64,000 nucleotides of DNA from Boesenbergia rotunda. Lineage: Eukaryota > Streptophyta > Magnoliopsida > Zingiberales > Zingiberaceae. Position numbers and translations under genes: made by a program. The notes beneath the pieces are model-generated. The model saw nothing but the letters and a program-made list of their open reading frames with translations, ran no database searches and was not told the DNA's origin. The stretch covers positions 71,541 to 135,540 of the forward strand of contig JAGFNQ010006396.1 in assembly GCA_024364735.1 (NCBI GenBank), written 5' to 3'. Shown piece by piece: positions 41,792 to 54,345 of the stretch (position 1 is the first letter of the stretch; every line of letters begins with the position of its first letter).

Positions 41792-44064
41792 TGTTGGGAC
41801 CGGGTGCATGTTGACATGGATGCGGGTTCGTAATTTTAAAAATTAATTACGTGCAGCGGAAGGTTTAACATAAATAATTTCTCAAATTATTTAAAACACA
41901 AATAAACATGCAATTTTATCTTGTGTAGACATGATCATATATTTAAAATTTTGCAGAAACATAAACTAATTTACGTATTACCTCGCGTAACTTGAAGGAT
42001 GGGACGAGATCCAACCGTAAGCGTCCCTTGGAAGCTCCGCCTCTATTCTCGTCCACGCCGAGTATCTTTGGGATGACTTCGCAAAGCCACGAGTTTCGTG
42101 TTCTCGAGAACTACTAGATTCTCCGAGAACGCGACAAGAAAAACCAAGAGAGAAGTCAGAAGACTAACTACAAAAGGATGGCCGGAATCAAAATTCCAGC
42201 GAAGCAAAAGAAGAAGCTTGCGGCAAAAAGATCCTTGCGGCAAACTCTAATTCCGGCAGCACCTTCTTCCGGCCAAGAGATGGCCGGAGCTTCCTTCTCC
42301 GGCAGCAGGTGGTGGTCGGCAGGGAAAGGGCAGGGGTGGCCGGCTGGTGCTCCTTCTTGGGGCTGGTTGGCGCACGGCAAGAAGGGGAGAAGAGAAGGAG
42401 AGAAAGAGAGGGAGAGAGCCTATGCCTTCATCTCTTCGATTATTTTCCAAGCCTTGCCTTGAGTCCTTTATATAGTGGCCTCTCAACCATCAAGCCTCTC
42501 AAATATGGAATAACTTATTCCATCATACCAAGTTTGATTTTATATCATGGTTAAAATCATATTTTAATTCATGATAAAAATCAATCAAGTCTCTTATCTC
42601 TTATGGAATAAATTTCCTTATCATGGTAAATCAATCCATGATTGATTTTATAAAATAAACCAATCCATGGTTCATTTTAATTTTCATGAAAAATAAACCA
42701 AACCTTGGTTTATTATATAAAAATTTATATCATCCACAATTTTATAAAACAAACCACACTTGGTTTATTTTATAAATTGAACCAAAAACTTGGTTCTCTC
42801 CCTTTGTTGTGGCCGGCCAAGCAAAGAGGATGGAGGCCCTCTTTGGCCGGCCCATCCAAGCCAAGCCCCAATGAATTAAACTTATTTAATTCATCTATTA
42901 AGTCTTCAAAAGACTTGGTCATTTTACGCTTCCGATGCGTCTCTGAAAAATTCAGATTCGACTTATCGTTTGGCTCAACCAAACTTAATCTCTCTTGATT
43001 GGAAAATCTAATTTTTAACTCGTTTTATATCCCTCGGATTACTCGTAGTGCGTGTGACTAAATAGGCTTTCGATTTATGCTGGTCGTCTATAATTAATCA
43101 ATTATAGAACGATCATGAGTGGCACCTAGTAGTACATCATGATCCCCAATTAATCGAAAGATCAACGGTTGACCTCAGAAACAATTCTGAAACCCTTCAG
43201 CTGCTATAATGAATCGTGCCCCATTCCCTTCACCATCTTATACCCACTTGATTCAGGACATGGTCTATGTGTGTCAGTCCCCACTAGGCTGACTACGTCA
43301 CACCTAGCCCAAGTAACGTTTTCTCGTCCTACGGATTCTAAGTACTCTCATGTATTTAAGAGATTCATACTCTGAACATGTCATGCTCTGGCCAAAGGCT
43401 TCAAGTAACAATCCGACGATAGGCCTCGGGTATACATCTCCTCGCAAGGAGTGATAAATCCTTTGTAGGCTGTTCAAACATCTTCAGGCACTTCAGCTTA
43501 TACCCAATCATCCTGGGTCCACACCTCCTTGGAGATGCTTGCTTAAGATGTCAAAGTATAAGTCTCCATGACCAAGATGACTTGAACACCGCAAGTCAAA
43601 GGAACATCGCACTGAAGCTGCAGTAAGAACTTCACTGACATATCTATATGTAGACTACCATATGAAGTTTTACAGCCAGTCACTCCAATGAACTACTTCC
43701 CTTAACTAGCATTCATGTTTATCTCCGGACATCTCAATGTCACCAGCCAGTGAGAATCAGCTGATTAGAGTATTACCTATGCTAGTCTCAACAGAATTGA
43801 TAGTGTTCGTATTTATCAATTCATCGACTAGCTAGGGACAATTTCAATACTTCACAATTGTACATGTAGAGATAATCACTAGTTGTGAATTCATCACAAA
43901 TTCTCTCATGCTGTGAATTGTATTGCGGACATTCAGTAAATGAGTTTAAGATCTCAATCAAATACACAAACATGTATACTCAAATAGTGAATATTCATTT
44001 ATTAAAATAAATGATTACAATCATAAGGCGATTGCCTTAGGACACTTTTCTCATATCACTAACA
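41792..44064 (-). repeat. Solo LTR with GGATG target duplication
   Basis: 2273 bp, TGTTGGGACC...ATCACTAACA, flanked by GGATG at 41787-41791 and 44065-44069. Transcriptional sense is probably minus: read that way it starts TGTTAGTGATATGAG, and an ACTATATAAAG TATA box lies near 42470. There is no primer site or coding. ORFs at 42168-42554 lie in a low-complexity leader-like region. Confidence 0.88.
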
Positions 44065-45069
44065 GGATGGTTAGAGAGGGGGGGGGGGTGAATATAGACA
44101 CCCACTTCTTTCAATTTTAGGTTTCTCTGCAGTTGGGTTAGTAGCACAGCGGAAGTAAAAACAGAGTTGCAGAAACTAAAACCTAAAACTAAGCACGAAC
44201 ACAAAACGCTAACAAAGAGGATTTACAAGGTTCGGGAATAACATGCCCCTACTCCTTGGCGTGCCCTTAAGGTGGTTGATCCCTTGATCGTCAACAGATC
44301 AAGCCCCAGAAAATCCAGATAGAATGCAACCTCCTTCTCGGTGGAGTAACCTCTTCACAGCGTTTCAAGATGGATCAAGTATTAAGTACAGGAAACACAA
44401 GAAGGATCTTACTTAGCACTTAGAACCACAAGAACACAAGCAAACTTCTCCCGAGCTCCACTCAACGCAGATCTCACGCAAGAACTCCCTTCTTCGTGTC
44501 TTCTCGCTGATTGACTCATCAAGCTTCTTGCTTCTCTTCCAAGTGCTCAAGTAACAGAAGGTTGCTTTAAGGATCACAGTCGCTTGCTCAAGAGATGATG
44601 GAACAGAGTTGTCGCAAGAGCACAATGTGGAGAACTTCGTTTTTGTTTTTTTGAGTTTCTTTTGAGTTTCTGCTAAGACTTGTTCGCCACCAAGCGCTTA
44701 AGTCTCATCTCACTAATCGCCAGGTCACCATCTCACTGCAGCCTCCAGCTGCTCACCTGCAACAGCCAGCTACCACTGAGCTCTCCTGGACTCCCTGAGC
44801 TTCCCTCAGCCAAGTCCCAATCAGCAGCTCCAGTAGTGCCAGCATCCGTTGCAACCTGAGATGGAAAACGGACAAACCTGCGGTAGTGAAAACCTTCGTT
44901 TGACTTCCCTTGGATGATCCCTGAGTCACCTGCACACTTAGCAGCTCATTAGGGCAGCAAATCAACAGAAAATCAAAGTATCAGAAGGTTAGAGCAGATA
45001 TCAGCAGTGTATCAGAAAAAGCAGATGCGAACAGACGCGATCAGAGCCTCTGACAGTGCATTTTGAATT

Positions 45070-45640
45070 AAAGTGATCGGTCACCGGACCGATCTAGGGC
45101 TCGTGGATCGGTCACCGGACCGATCCACAGCTTTGCTGGGACTCCCAGCTTTCGCGGCCACACGGGCCTGATCGGTCACCAGACCAATCAGGAAGCTCCC
45201 TGACCGATCAGGCTCCAGCCTGATCGGTGATAGCGAGAACTCGGCACACTTGATCGTTCACCAGAACGATCCGAACAGTGTTCCAGATCGGTCACCAGAC
45301 CGATCAGGTGCCAAGCAGTGAGGGGAACCAAACTTACTGTATGCTCCCTGATCGGTCACCAGACCGATCAGGAGCCAAGCAGTAAGGGGAACCAAACTCA
45401 CTGTATGCTCCCTAATCGGTCACCAGACCGATCAGGAGCAAAGCAGTAAGTGAACTGCATGCTCCCTGATCGGTCACCAGACCGATCAGGAGTCGATCAG
45501 TAGCCCAACAAGGTCACTGTGTGCTCCCTGATCGGTCACCAGACCGATCAGTCATCGCTGGATCGGTCACCAGACTGATCCACGAAGGAGCACCGTGCCA
45601 ACTTCCTTGATCGGTCACCAGACCGATCCAGGCAAGCCCA
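45070..45640 (-). repeat. Array-3-type hairpins in the inverted LTR
   Basis: About twelve units of GATCGGTC-ACCA-GACCGATC with CCT/AGG extensions, plus two GATCGGTC-ACCG-GACCGATC units near 45072 and 45107. They are spaced irregularly by unique sequence. Confidence 0.85.
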
Positions 45641-45719
45641 AATGCACTCCAAGTCACGAGAACAAGCCTCCAGCCCTTCTCTGACTCGTGCCATGCCCAG
45701 TCTCACTCACTGGGACTTC

Positions 45720-46165
45720 AACCTAGCCCTCCAAGCTAGGACCTGGCCCTCCAAGCCAAGATTTCATCCAACCTAGCCCTCCAAGCTAGGACCTGGCCCT
45801 CCAAGCCGGGATTTCATCAACCTAGCCCTCCAGGTTAGGACCTGGCCCTCTAAGCCGGGATTTCATCAACCTAGCCCTCCAGGCTAGGACCTGACCCTCC
45901 AAGCCGGGATTTCACCAACCTAGCCCTCCAGGCTAGGACCTGGCCCTCCAAGCCAAGACTTTTCACACCTAACCCTCCAGGTTAGGACTTTTCACACCTA
46001 GCCCTCCAAACTAGGATTTTTCCACACCTAACCCTCCAGGTTAGGACTTTTCACCCCTAGCCCTCCAAGCTAGGACTTTTCCACACCTAACCCTCCAGGT
46101 TAGGATTTTTCACACCTAGCCCTCCAAGCTAGGACTTTTCCACACCTAACCCTCCAGGTTAGGAC
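45720..46165 (-). repeat. Array-1-type hairpins in the inverted LTR
   Basis: Read on the plus strand the units are CCTAGC-CCTCCAA-GCTAGG, CCTAAC-CCTCCAG-GTTAGG and CCTGGC-CCTCCAA-GCC(A/G)(A/G)G, about 20 units separated by ACTTTTCACA or ATTTCATCAA spacers. Confidence 0.85.
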
Positions 46166-46674
46166 TTTTTGTAGGACCGGTGCCGTCGATAGAGCGGGGG
46201 TGAATATCGACCGTTCAAATATTTCAGAAACTTCGTAAGACTTTCGATTGTCATTCTGGACTCAGAGCGTTAGTGCAGTGGAAAAGTAAAGCAGAACGGA
46301 AATAACCAGACACAGGGACACAGCGGGATTTTTACTTGGTTCCCGACCCCCCAGGGTCAGTACATCCAAGGCCTATGCACGGGAACGCCCGTCCACTATT
46401 GGTCTCCTTTCCGGACTTTCCGGAGGCGGAGAAACACGACTTACAGTGCAAGTTTACAATCAAAAGATAAATAAAATTAAGTGCAGAGAATAAAAGCAAA
46501 CCAACAAGACAAAGTCTGAAGCTCGGCCAATGTGGACCTCCGAAGTGCCACGCACTTCCTCCTGGAGCCTCCTGGTCGTAGAGCCTCGTCTCTAGCGCAT
46601 TGTCGTCGGTCAGAATGCTTGGAATCACTTTTGGAAGTTGTTGTTGAAGCAGAGGGGTCGAAGCCCCTTATATA

Positions 46675-47010
46675 GCACTCCTGGGGGCGCCCTGGACGCT
46701 GGGGGCGCCCCGATAAACCTGGTCAAACCTTATCCCTGCGCCGACCTCTCCGCAGCTGATAAAACCTTTGACCAGGGCGCCCCAGACCTCCCGGGCGCCC
46801 TCATAGAGGCTTATCTGTGTTTTGGACTCAAAACAGCAAGTACAGGTTTGAACCCGGGCGCCCCGGACGCTCCGGGCGCCCCGCTTGACACCTGTTCTGC
46901 CTACTTCACCAAAACCCAGCTTAAAGCTTTGTCTGGGGGCGCCCCCACTGTTGGGGGCGCCCTGGATGCGTGGGGGCGCCCCCAATGATGGGGGCGCCCT
47001 GCTTCAGGGC
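46675..47010. repeat. GGGCGCCC palindrome pairs
   Basis: Five pairs of GGGCGCCC (often extended with more G or C) stand 10-14 bases apart, at about 46684/46705, 46776/46793, 46857/46874, 46937/46956 and 46973/46990. The 8-mer is itself a perfect palindrome. Open frames on both strands here are artefacts of the repeats. Confidence 0.8.
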
Positions 47011-47339
47011 TTCCAGCCTTTGTTTTTTTCACCTGCTTTGTTTCTGGTTCTTGGTACCTGCAAGATACACAAACACAAAGCAAATATACATACAATATTA
47101 GCCTTAAGGACTTGGTTCGGACTTCGGATTTCCACGAAACCCTAGGTCAAACCGGCACAAGTTCCCATCCCCGAGAACTTGCCCTTCACCTACTCCTTTC
47201 AGGAGACGGTTGCCACCCAGTCCTTCGGGTGGACTTTTGCTTAGCTTCCGATTCTTCCGGACCTCGAGATGCTCAAACCCTGACCCGTCTCTACTCCTGT
47301 CCTTAGTCATCGCTCAGCTAAGTTGCCCAGTCCCTTGGG

Positions 47340-47705
47340 CCAAGACTTCATTCCCTAGCAGTCCTTCGCCAGGTGCCTAGCAGTCATTTGCTAGGTCTTT
47401 GATGCCTAGCAGCCCTTCGCTAGGTGCCTAGCAGCCCTTCGCTAGGTCTTCGATGCCTAGCAGCCCTTCGCTAGGTGCCTACCAGCCCTTCGCTAGGTCT
47501 TTAATGCCTAGCAACCCTTCGCTAGGTGCCTAGCATCCCTTCGCTAGGTCTTGGGATTTCGATACCTAGCAGCCCTTCACTAGGTGCCTAGAAGCCCTTC
47601 GCTAGGTCTTAAAGTTTCGATACCTAGCAGCCCTTCACTAGGTCTTTAAGGTTTCGATACCTAGCAGCCCTTCGCTAGGTGCCCAGCAGCCCTTCGCTGG
47701 GACTT
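47340..47705. repeat. CCTAGC-AGCCCTTC-GCTAGG hairpin array
   Basis: About fourteen units with a conserved 8-base loop. The one at 47682-47701 has the stem changed on both sides to CCCAGC/GCTGGG. A minority have single-sided changes (CCTACC, CCTAGA, CACTAGG). Confidence 0.85.
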
Positions 47706-47860
47706 AGGGTTTCGATGCCTAGATTAACTAGGACTTTTCTTCAGCTTAGTTTACTTCTTCTTTGCTCCCCTTTGTCTGTTCATTGTATCACTGACTTAAG
47801 TGTATTTTCAAACATTAAAACACTTAAAGGAGAACATCATTGATGCAACTTGCACCAACA

Positions 47861-50493
47861 ATCTCCCCCTTTTTGATGTTTGACAATAACTTAAGTTAGA
47901 TTGGTTTAAGGCGCTAACTTACTATCCTTAAAAAAACAAAAAATGATATATGTTTTGAAACTACATTTTTGATTTTTGGGGAAATTTTTTTTCAACTTCT
48001 AACTTAAGCACACCTCTCCCCCTTTGTCATACATCAAAAAAAAAAACAAAAGAAAATACTTGCACCAACAATGAAGATTTTTGGTTCTATTTGAAAATAC
48101 TTAGTGCAAATTTTGAAAGCATTATATTTTGAATGATATATTGCATTTTTTGTTGAAACAATGCATAATTTTGAAAAATGCTATGCGCTTTGAAAAGTAC
48201 AAGTACTTTGAAAATTATGATGATCTTAAAAAAATGCAAGTACTTTTGAAAGATTATGTAATTTTTTTGAAGTATATAAGTACCTTTGAAAAATGCATAT
48301 CTTTAGAAAGAATGCTATTTTGGAAAATATGAATATTATGCATATTTTGCAAGTACTAACTATTTTTGAAAAAGATGAACTTTTGAAAAATCTAAGTAAT
48401 TTTTGAAACATAATATTTTACTTGACTAGGTTAATCTTCCAGTCCGACACCATCCTGGGAAACCTTGTTGACCACAAGGATATTTTCCTAAGTGTCCTGG
48501 AAGATTTTCCAAACTCAAGATTAAACATTTTTTGTGAAATTGATCAAAACCAAATGAATTTTTGAACATACTGGTATTTTTAAAAAATGATAGTATTTTG
48601 AAAGAATACTTATGTTTTTAGCAAAATTTGAAAATACCATTCAAGAAGACATGTTATTAAATAATTCTTTTAATTTGACCTCCCCCTAAACATGACTCAG
48701 TCCTGGGAAGCTTGTTGACCACAAGTACTCTTCCTCTGAGTCTTAAGGTTTGATTTAGATCAAAAGAATAGTCTAATAGTTTTCAAAAATGAATGAAAAA
48801 AAACTTTTCTGAATTTCTTCTTTTGACTCAGACTCCCCCTAAATTTGACACATCCTAGGAGTCCTTGAAAATCATGAAGTGGACATTTCCTCTGTGTCTT
48901 TAGGGTTTATCAAAGTCAAAGAAATAGGTAAATTTTTGAACATATAATTTACAACATAAACCCTTTTTGAAAACACAAGTAATAATGATTTAAAGCACAG
49001 TTTTCGAAAAGTATTTTTCAAATGATAGTAACGTTTAAAGTGCAATTTTGAAAACCATTTCAAAAATAATGAAAAGCACTTTCCCCTATACCCATACCGT
49101 TTGACTCTATCTAAGTGCCTTAAGGAACTTAGTGTTGTCCTAAGAGGCTTGTGTCTAATTGAGTGAGTCAAACAATTTTTGAAAGAATATAATTTTTGAA
49201 AGCAATTACTGTATTGGCAATCAACAAGGATGAAATCTATACAAACATTATTATGTTGAAGCACTATTTTGAAAATATATTTTTAGGAAAAGATTCTAAC
49301 AATTTTGAAAAATATTTTTGAAAAATATTTTTCAATTCATTAGTTCTTAACATCTCACTCATTTTAGATGTATCAATACAACAAGCATGGTTGCCTTATA
49401 GGTGTATTGTGAGATGCTTGAATTATTTTTCTTAATTTATTATTAACTCTAAGATTTAATTGAAGCTTGTGTTAGATTTGAATTTGACAAGAAGTAACTT
49501 GAATTTGAATTTCAAAAATTGGCTTCCAGGTCTTGGCGAGGCACTAGGCCTTCTTTGGCCGTAGCCTTATTGGATCATCAACGCTTTTCTTGACAAAGCC
49601 TTTTAATGAAATTTCATTTTCAAAATTACTTTTTGAAAAATTCTGGTCTAACTAGTTTGGGTCTTGGATCGGTAGCTTCGGCTAGTTTCACCAGTCTTAA
49701 GAGACCAAGTACACTTGATCTTATTAGAGTTGGCTTCCCTAACGTACTATCATCTCACCGCCACCCAATACTAGGTTGATCAAGTTTCAATTATTCTTTT
49801 TCCTATAGCCGTTCTAATATATGCATAAACTTTAAATATGAATAACATGTCATATATTTAAAAGAAATAGCAAATGCATGATATGACAATTATGCATGAG
49901 TCAAACAAGTCCAAAGCATTTTATTTAAGTTTCTAAAAATGTATCAAATTCCTGATTTGATACATGTCGTGTGAACCCGCGAATATGCCAACCCACTTTG
50001 ACATATTTAATGTTATTAATTTTAATTGTTACAGTTTGGGTAAAATTGAAGTTGAATTAATTAGAAATTAATTGATTAAGTTTAAATTGATCAGGAATTA
50101 AATTGTATTTAATTGATTCAATTAAATTTATTTAACTTAATTTAAGTTTGAATTAATTAAAATCTAATTGAATTAATTTTAAGTATGAATTAATTCATAT
50201 TTAATTTATTTGGATTAATCTAAGTTAACTTAATTAAGATTTAATTTGAATTTAATTTAATTTGGATTTAATTTAATTTGAATTAAATTTAAATTGAATT
50301 TAATTAGGATTTAATTTGAATTAATTTGAATTTGATTAGGATTTAATTTGAATTAATTTGTATTTAATTAAGATTTAATTAATTTTAATCTGAATAATGA
50401 AGATTTAATTCGAATTTAAATAATTAAGATTTAATTCGAATTTGTATAATTAAGATTTAATTCGAATTTGAATAATTTGAATAATTAAGATTT
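47861..50493 (-). other. SIRE-like copia 3' noncoding interior, truncated at the N
   Basis: Antisense, AT-rich, no ORF. Modules ending (on the minus strand) in TTTAGGGGGAG occur at about 48430-48510, 48680-48750, 48830-48905 and 49080-49160. Stretches near 49535 and 49680 match the plus-strand element at 12125 and 11988. From 50030 to 50493 it is a TTTAATT(C/T)GAATT-type array. gag, pol and the 5' LTR are not present before the N. Confidence 0.6.
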
Positions 50494-50494
50494 N
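50494..50494. other. Single ambiguous base at the duplication junction
   Basis: The only N in the window. The base after it is the first base of segmental duplication copy 2. To its left is an AT-rich array. Confidence 0.99.
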
Positions 50495-51902
50495 GCAAAT
50501 TTCAACAATTTTTATGGTTAGTTGATCAAGACATTTTCTAAATATGAGTATTATAAACCCCTAGACACTTAGGTAAAGCCCTTGTAGCTAACAAGGGTAA
50601 CTAGGAGAATGTTAGATTAAGGGAGAGAGTTGAAATATTTTGAAAATAATTTTGAAAATATCTTTTTACCTTATGAAAATATTTTTTTGAAGTTTGTTTG
50701 TAATTCTTTTTCAAAATTATCTTTTAGAAAATTAACTTAGAAAATAATTTTTTCTCCTGTGTAATATTTCTTTTTCAAATTGAGAATGCTATTGAAAATA
50801 AAGATTCTATCATATCTTTGACTGTGAATAGATTTTTGAAAATTAATTGAAAATATTTTTAATAATTTTTTTAAAAAAAGATCTTTTAATCTTTTTGAAA
50901 TATGGCATAGAAATTAATTTTTAAAATTACATAGTTTTTAAAAGTATATTTGAAAAATTATTATCTTTAAAAAGTGATTTGAAAATTCTTAAACTTGTCT
51001 TTAAAAATATATTTTTTTAAACTTCTAAAAATATTTTTTTATTATGGTTCTGGAAATATTTTAAGTGTATGCTTGATTTGGATATTCTAAGACACAATAA
51101 GAAGTTTACCTTATGGTTAATATGGAATCCTAAGTACATGTCAGGTTAAGGGGGAGTTCTAATTGAATGATCAAAATATTTCTTGCAATATCTTTGAAAA
51201 ATTATTTGAAAAATAAATTTTAGAAAATATTTTTTCTTTTTTGAAAAATATTTTGGTTACACTTGCAAAATCATTTTTGAGACTTAGGTTTGAAAAATGC
51301 TTTAAACATTTAAAAATGTTTATTTTTTAGAAGATTTTACAAAAATTTTATTCTAAAATCTCAAAATAAATATACCTTGAATGATAATTACTCACTTAAA
51401 AAATATGGTTAAGTTTTTAATTAGATTAACCAGTTAAGGGAGAGGTTCACAATTCTAGTAGATAATTTTTTGCAAGCTGTTTCATACCTTTGTATTGGAT
51501 TTTTTTGGTGCTTCAAAAATTAGATTTATATGGTTGGTTGTTAAACAAACGAGGCTACATTTTTTTTATTTTTATTGGTTTGGAGGGAGTATTAAAACTA
51601 AAAGTTATTTTCTTTATTATTTTTTTTTAAAAAAAATTCTTTGTTGATTTTTTTTATATTTTTGTCTTTACAATTGTGTTCTAATTTTTTTTCCCTCAAA
51701 ACTACTTTGAAAAGTAGCTTATTAGCTTTCAAAATGATTATTCTTTTTGGAGATATTGTTCAAGTTATTATTTACAACTAAAATGCCTAAACAAATTTTG
51801 ATTTGAAATCTACTTGGACATACACTTTTGAACTTAAGCATTCATTCAATTCCTTCTCTATCTATCGAATAAGTTTTGAAAATTAGTTTTTGAAAATGTT
51901 TA
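50495..51902 (+). other. AT-rich SIRE-like 3' noncoding region (copy 2)
   Basis: Counterpart of 13529-14940, differing by small indels in A/T runs. One 12-base TGAAAATAATTT-like duplication occurs near 50640. No gene. Confidence 0.6.
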
Positions 51903-52610
51903 AGGAGGTTGAGGCTGGTTGAACCTTTTGATGTAGGCCCGAAGGGACTCCTGTGGGCCTTATTTTAGGGTGAAGAGGTTGAGGCTGATCTTATGGTGCC
52001 TCCTGCTAGTTGCTTGCAAAATATTGTTAGAAATAGCCTCTTGAAGTCACCAAAGTTCTGTACGGACCCATCTGGGAGTTGGTCAAACCATCACTGGGCT
52101 GGCTCAACAAGGTGGTTAGAAATGTTCGGCACTTGATGTATCCGTGTATGGGTGTAGCAGGGCTGCATTCTAGAACTTCATCAGATGTTTCTCAGGGTTA
52201 GTGATTCCGCTGTACTCCGGGATGGAAAGGAGCCTGAAGTGCTTGGGGACGGGGTCTTAGAGAATGTGGTGAGAAAAAGAGAAATCGGACATGTTTGGGG
52301 GAGTCTGGTGGGCCGACGCCTTTCCCTTGTTGTGGAGGGGTATTGAGTGGTTGGATGAGATCTCCATACGATTTGATTGGGTCTCGTTCTCCATCGAGCG
52401 GAAGAAGGCTTGGGGGAAGTAGGCGCTACCACCCGGCCTGGCGGCGACTTCCGTCTCAACCGGAGCAGCGGCTTTTGAGGTAGCAGGAAATTCATTAGCC
52501 AAGCAGTTGCCCGACTGTTGCTGCTGAGCCAGTTTCTGAGCTCTGGCAGTCACTAGCAATTCAAAGTCTTCTTGTGAGAGGGTGATGGTCACCTTGTTGG
52601 AGTCGTCCAT
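51903..52610 (-). pseudogene. Ty3/gypsy gag N-terminal remnant (copy 2)
   Basis: The start codon ends at 52610. It encodes the same 117-aa opening frame as copy 1 (MDDSNKVTITLSQEDFELL), with a few substitutions such as KAAAPVE for KVIAPVE, followed by the same broken Retrotrans_gag stretch. Primer site and LTR lie to the right. Confidence 0.75.
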
Positions 52611-52657
52611 TCTCGTTCTTTCGATCAGGCGAGAGTTCCCACGGACGACACCAAATT

Positions 52658-54095
52658 TGATCCTGTCGACAAGGGATGAGGGGCAACTGCTGAGTTTGAA
52701 ATCGATGAAAGCTAAAATGTCGGTGAGCTAGCCGAGTTGACAAGAAAAAGACCTCAAATCGATGAAAGCTAAAATGTCAGTGAGTTAGCTGAGTTGACGA
52801 GAAGAAGACCCCAAATCGATGAAAGCTAAAATGTCACTGAGCTAACTGACTCAAATCGATGAAAAGCTAAAATGCTATGAGCTAGCTGAGTTGACGAGAA
52901 GAAGACTCCAAATCGATGAAAGCTAAAATGTCGGTGAGCTAGTTGAGTTGATGAGACGAAGTCCTCACATCAATAACACCTATAAGTTCACAAAGAGGAG
53001 TAGAAAAGGGAGTGTTAGCAAATAAGCTAGGGGTGTCCTTGTGTAGCCATTTCGACACTCAATTTAGTAAAGTAGGAGCAAGGTGGATGATGAACGACAA
53101 GAAAATGAAAATAAGTTGCATGCGTAAAAGTATACTTGTGCTCCTGGAGACGGGCCCCTTTTATTATGCATCTCTAAATTTTTTCCTCATGATCTTTCTC
53201 ATTAATTTAGAATCTTGTTCTTATCAGAGAAATATCAAATCATTATATTTATGCTGTATTTGGCAGCCCCATCATTCATATCTTATCATGTATCAATATC
53301 ATGTATAATCATGTTGTGTTGCCTACTTCTGATACCCCACGCTCAACATTTATTGTGGTTGGGCTCACAAATCTTAAGCCTTGTCGGGCTTTAAGGACCT
53401 ACCCTTCTCAAGGGGTGTATTAATTGAGGCCCAATGGTCGATACAGGATCTTGATCTCAAGTGAGCTGCTGTCTACTTGTTCATTTATAAAGGTTTGGGA
53501 GCGGCGAAGCCCCTTGAGTCGGGGCAACCTGACTGGATTGAAGGGTTGACCGATTGGATTACAGAGCCATGGGGAAGTCCCCTTGAGGAATAGAGGAATC
53601 CGATCGGCAAAGTGTCTGGGATGGCTATGAAGATTGGGTTGGACCATTTGTTAAGCCTTGACTAATTCAATTAGCTGATAATCTTCCAAACCCGGTAGAA
53701 TGGGGCCATGGGCCATCATGTCTCTTGTGGATTGGTGAAACCTGACTGGAAGAGTGTCTCCGAACTACCTTAAAGCAGAGACTCAGAGAGCATTAACCCC
53801 TAGAGTATGTACACTCCGGTCGAAGATGTACATCTCTGAACTGAGGATTTTGGTTAGGTGAGACTTACCATCTCTGGGAGTCAGTTATGGTCCCCTGACC
53901 AACCGGCTTGGGGCTGACAGAGGCAAGCGGAGCTAGCGTCTAGGTCACATGAATCCGATCGGCAACAAATCTCTAATCTAGTCTCGAGGGGACTTTGGTA
54001 TAGCAAACCATCTCCTTAGGAGGTTTATGAGGTCGATCGGCTACTCCTAGCCATATTCACCTTAACTCGACCAAGCTTTGAACACCCCATCGGCA
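52658..54095 (-). repeat. Gypsy 5' LTR, approximate outer edge (copy 2)
   Basis: Counterpart of 15692-17130, with the tandem array at 52695-52955. The inner edge is set by TTTGGTGTCGTCCGTGGGAA on the minus strand; the outer edge is uncertain. Confidence 0.5.
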
Positions 54096-54345
54096 AAATG
54101 CTGAACTATCTGATCCTCCGTGGAGACCTCTCAATATCCTCATCAATCAACAACATATTATTAAATAAACAACAAAGATAATAACATAAATTATCATCCT
54201 TATACTTATATTACAAATAGAATTACTCGCAGACAAAGAAATTTTAATTATGAAACACTCAAAACTACTCCTCTCGACTACATCTTATTATATGGACTTA
54301 AAGGATCTTGGTAGATACTACTTATCCTCTTGCCTTGAATATTCT

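Larger units (their letters stand above)
41776..46169 (-). repeat. Inverted, partial copy of the SIRE-like LTR, split by a solo LTR
   Basis: Outer 16 bases at 41776-41791 (TGTTGGAACTTGGATG), remainder at 44065-46169. Read on the minus strand it matches the LTR at 39019-41101 in order: array 1/2-like repeats, array 3-like hairpins, the GATCAAGGGATC... block and the AACCATCC end. The first 130 or so bases of the LTR (right side in the window) are missing where the next element starts at 46170. A run of about 11 G near 44080 lies close to its end. Confidence 0.8.
46170..47860 (-). repeat. LTR of a second SIRE-like copia (minus strand)
   Basis: Plus-strand ends are TGTAGGACCGG (46170) and ACCAACA (47860), 1691 bp. 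To its right lies, on the minus strand, the purine tract AAAAAGGGGGAGATTG (47861 on), so this is the 3' LTR of a minus-strand element. It carries GGGCGCCC palindromes (46675-47010) and CCTAGC/GCTAGG hairpins (47340-47705). It appears inserted in the inverted LTR at its left. No partner LTR is seen before the N. Confidence 0.82.

Noticed and set aside
42168..42554. Frames of 70-94 aa on both strands
   Set aside because: Inside the leader-like part of the solo LTR; low-complexity, no homologous motif.
46332..47310. Pro/Gly/Ala-rich frames on both strands around the GGGCGCCC repeats
   Set aside because: Explained by GC-rich palindromic repeats within an LTR; no start context or conserved motif.
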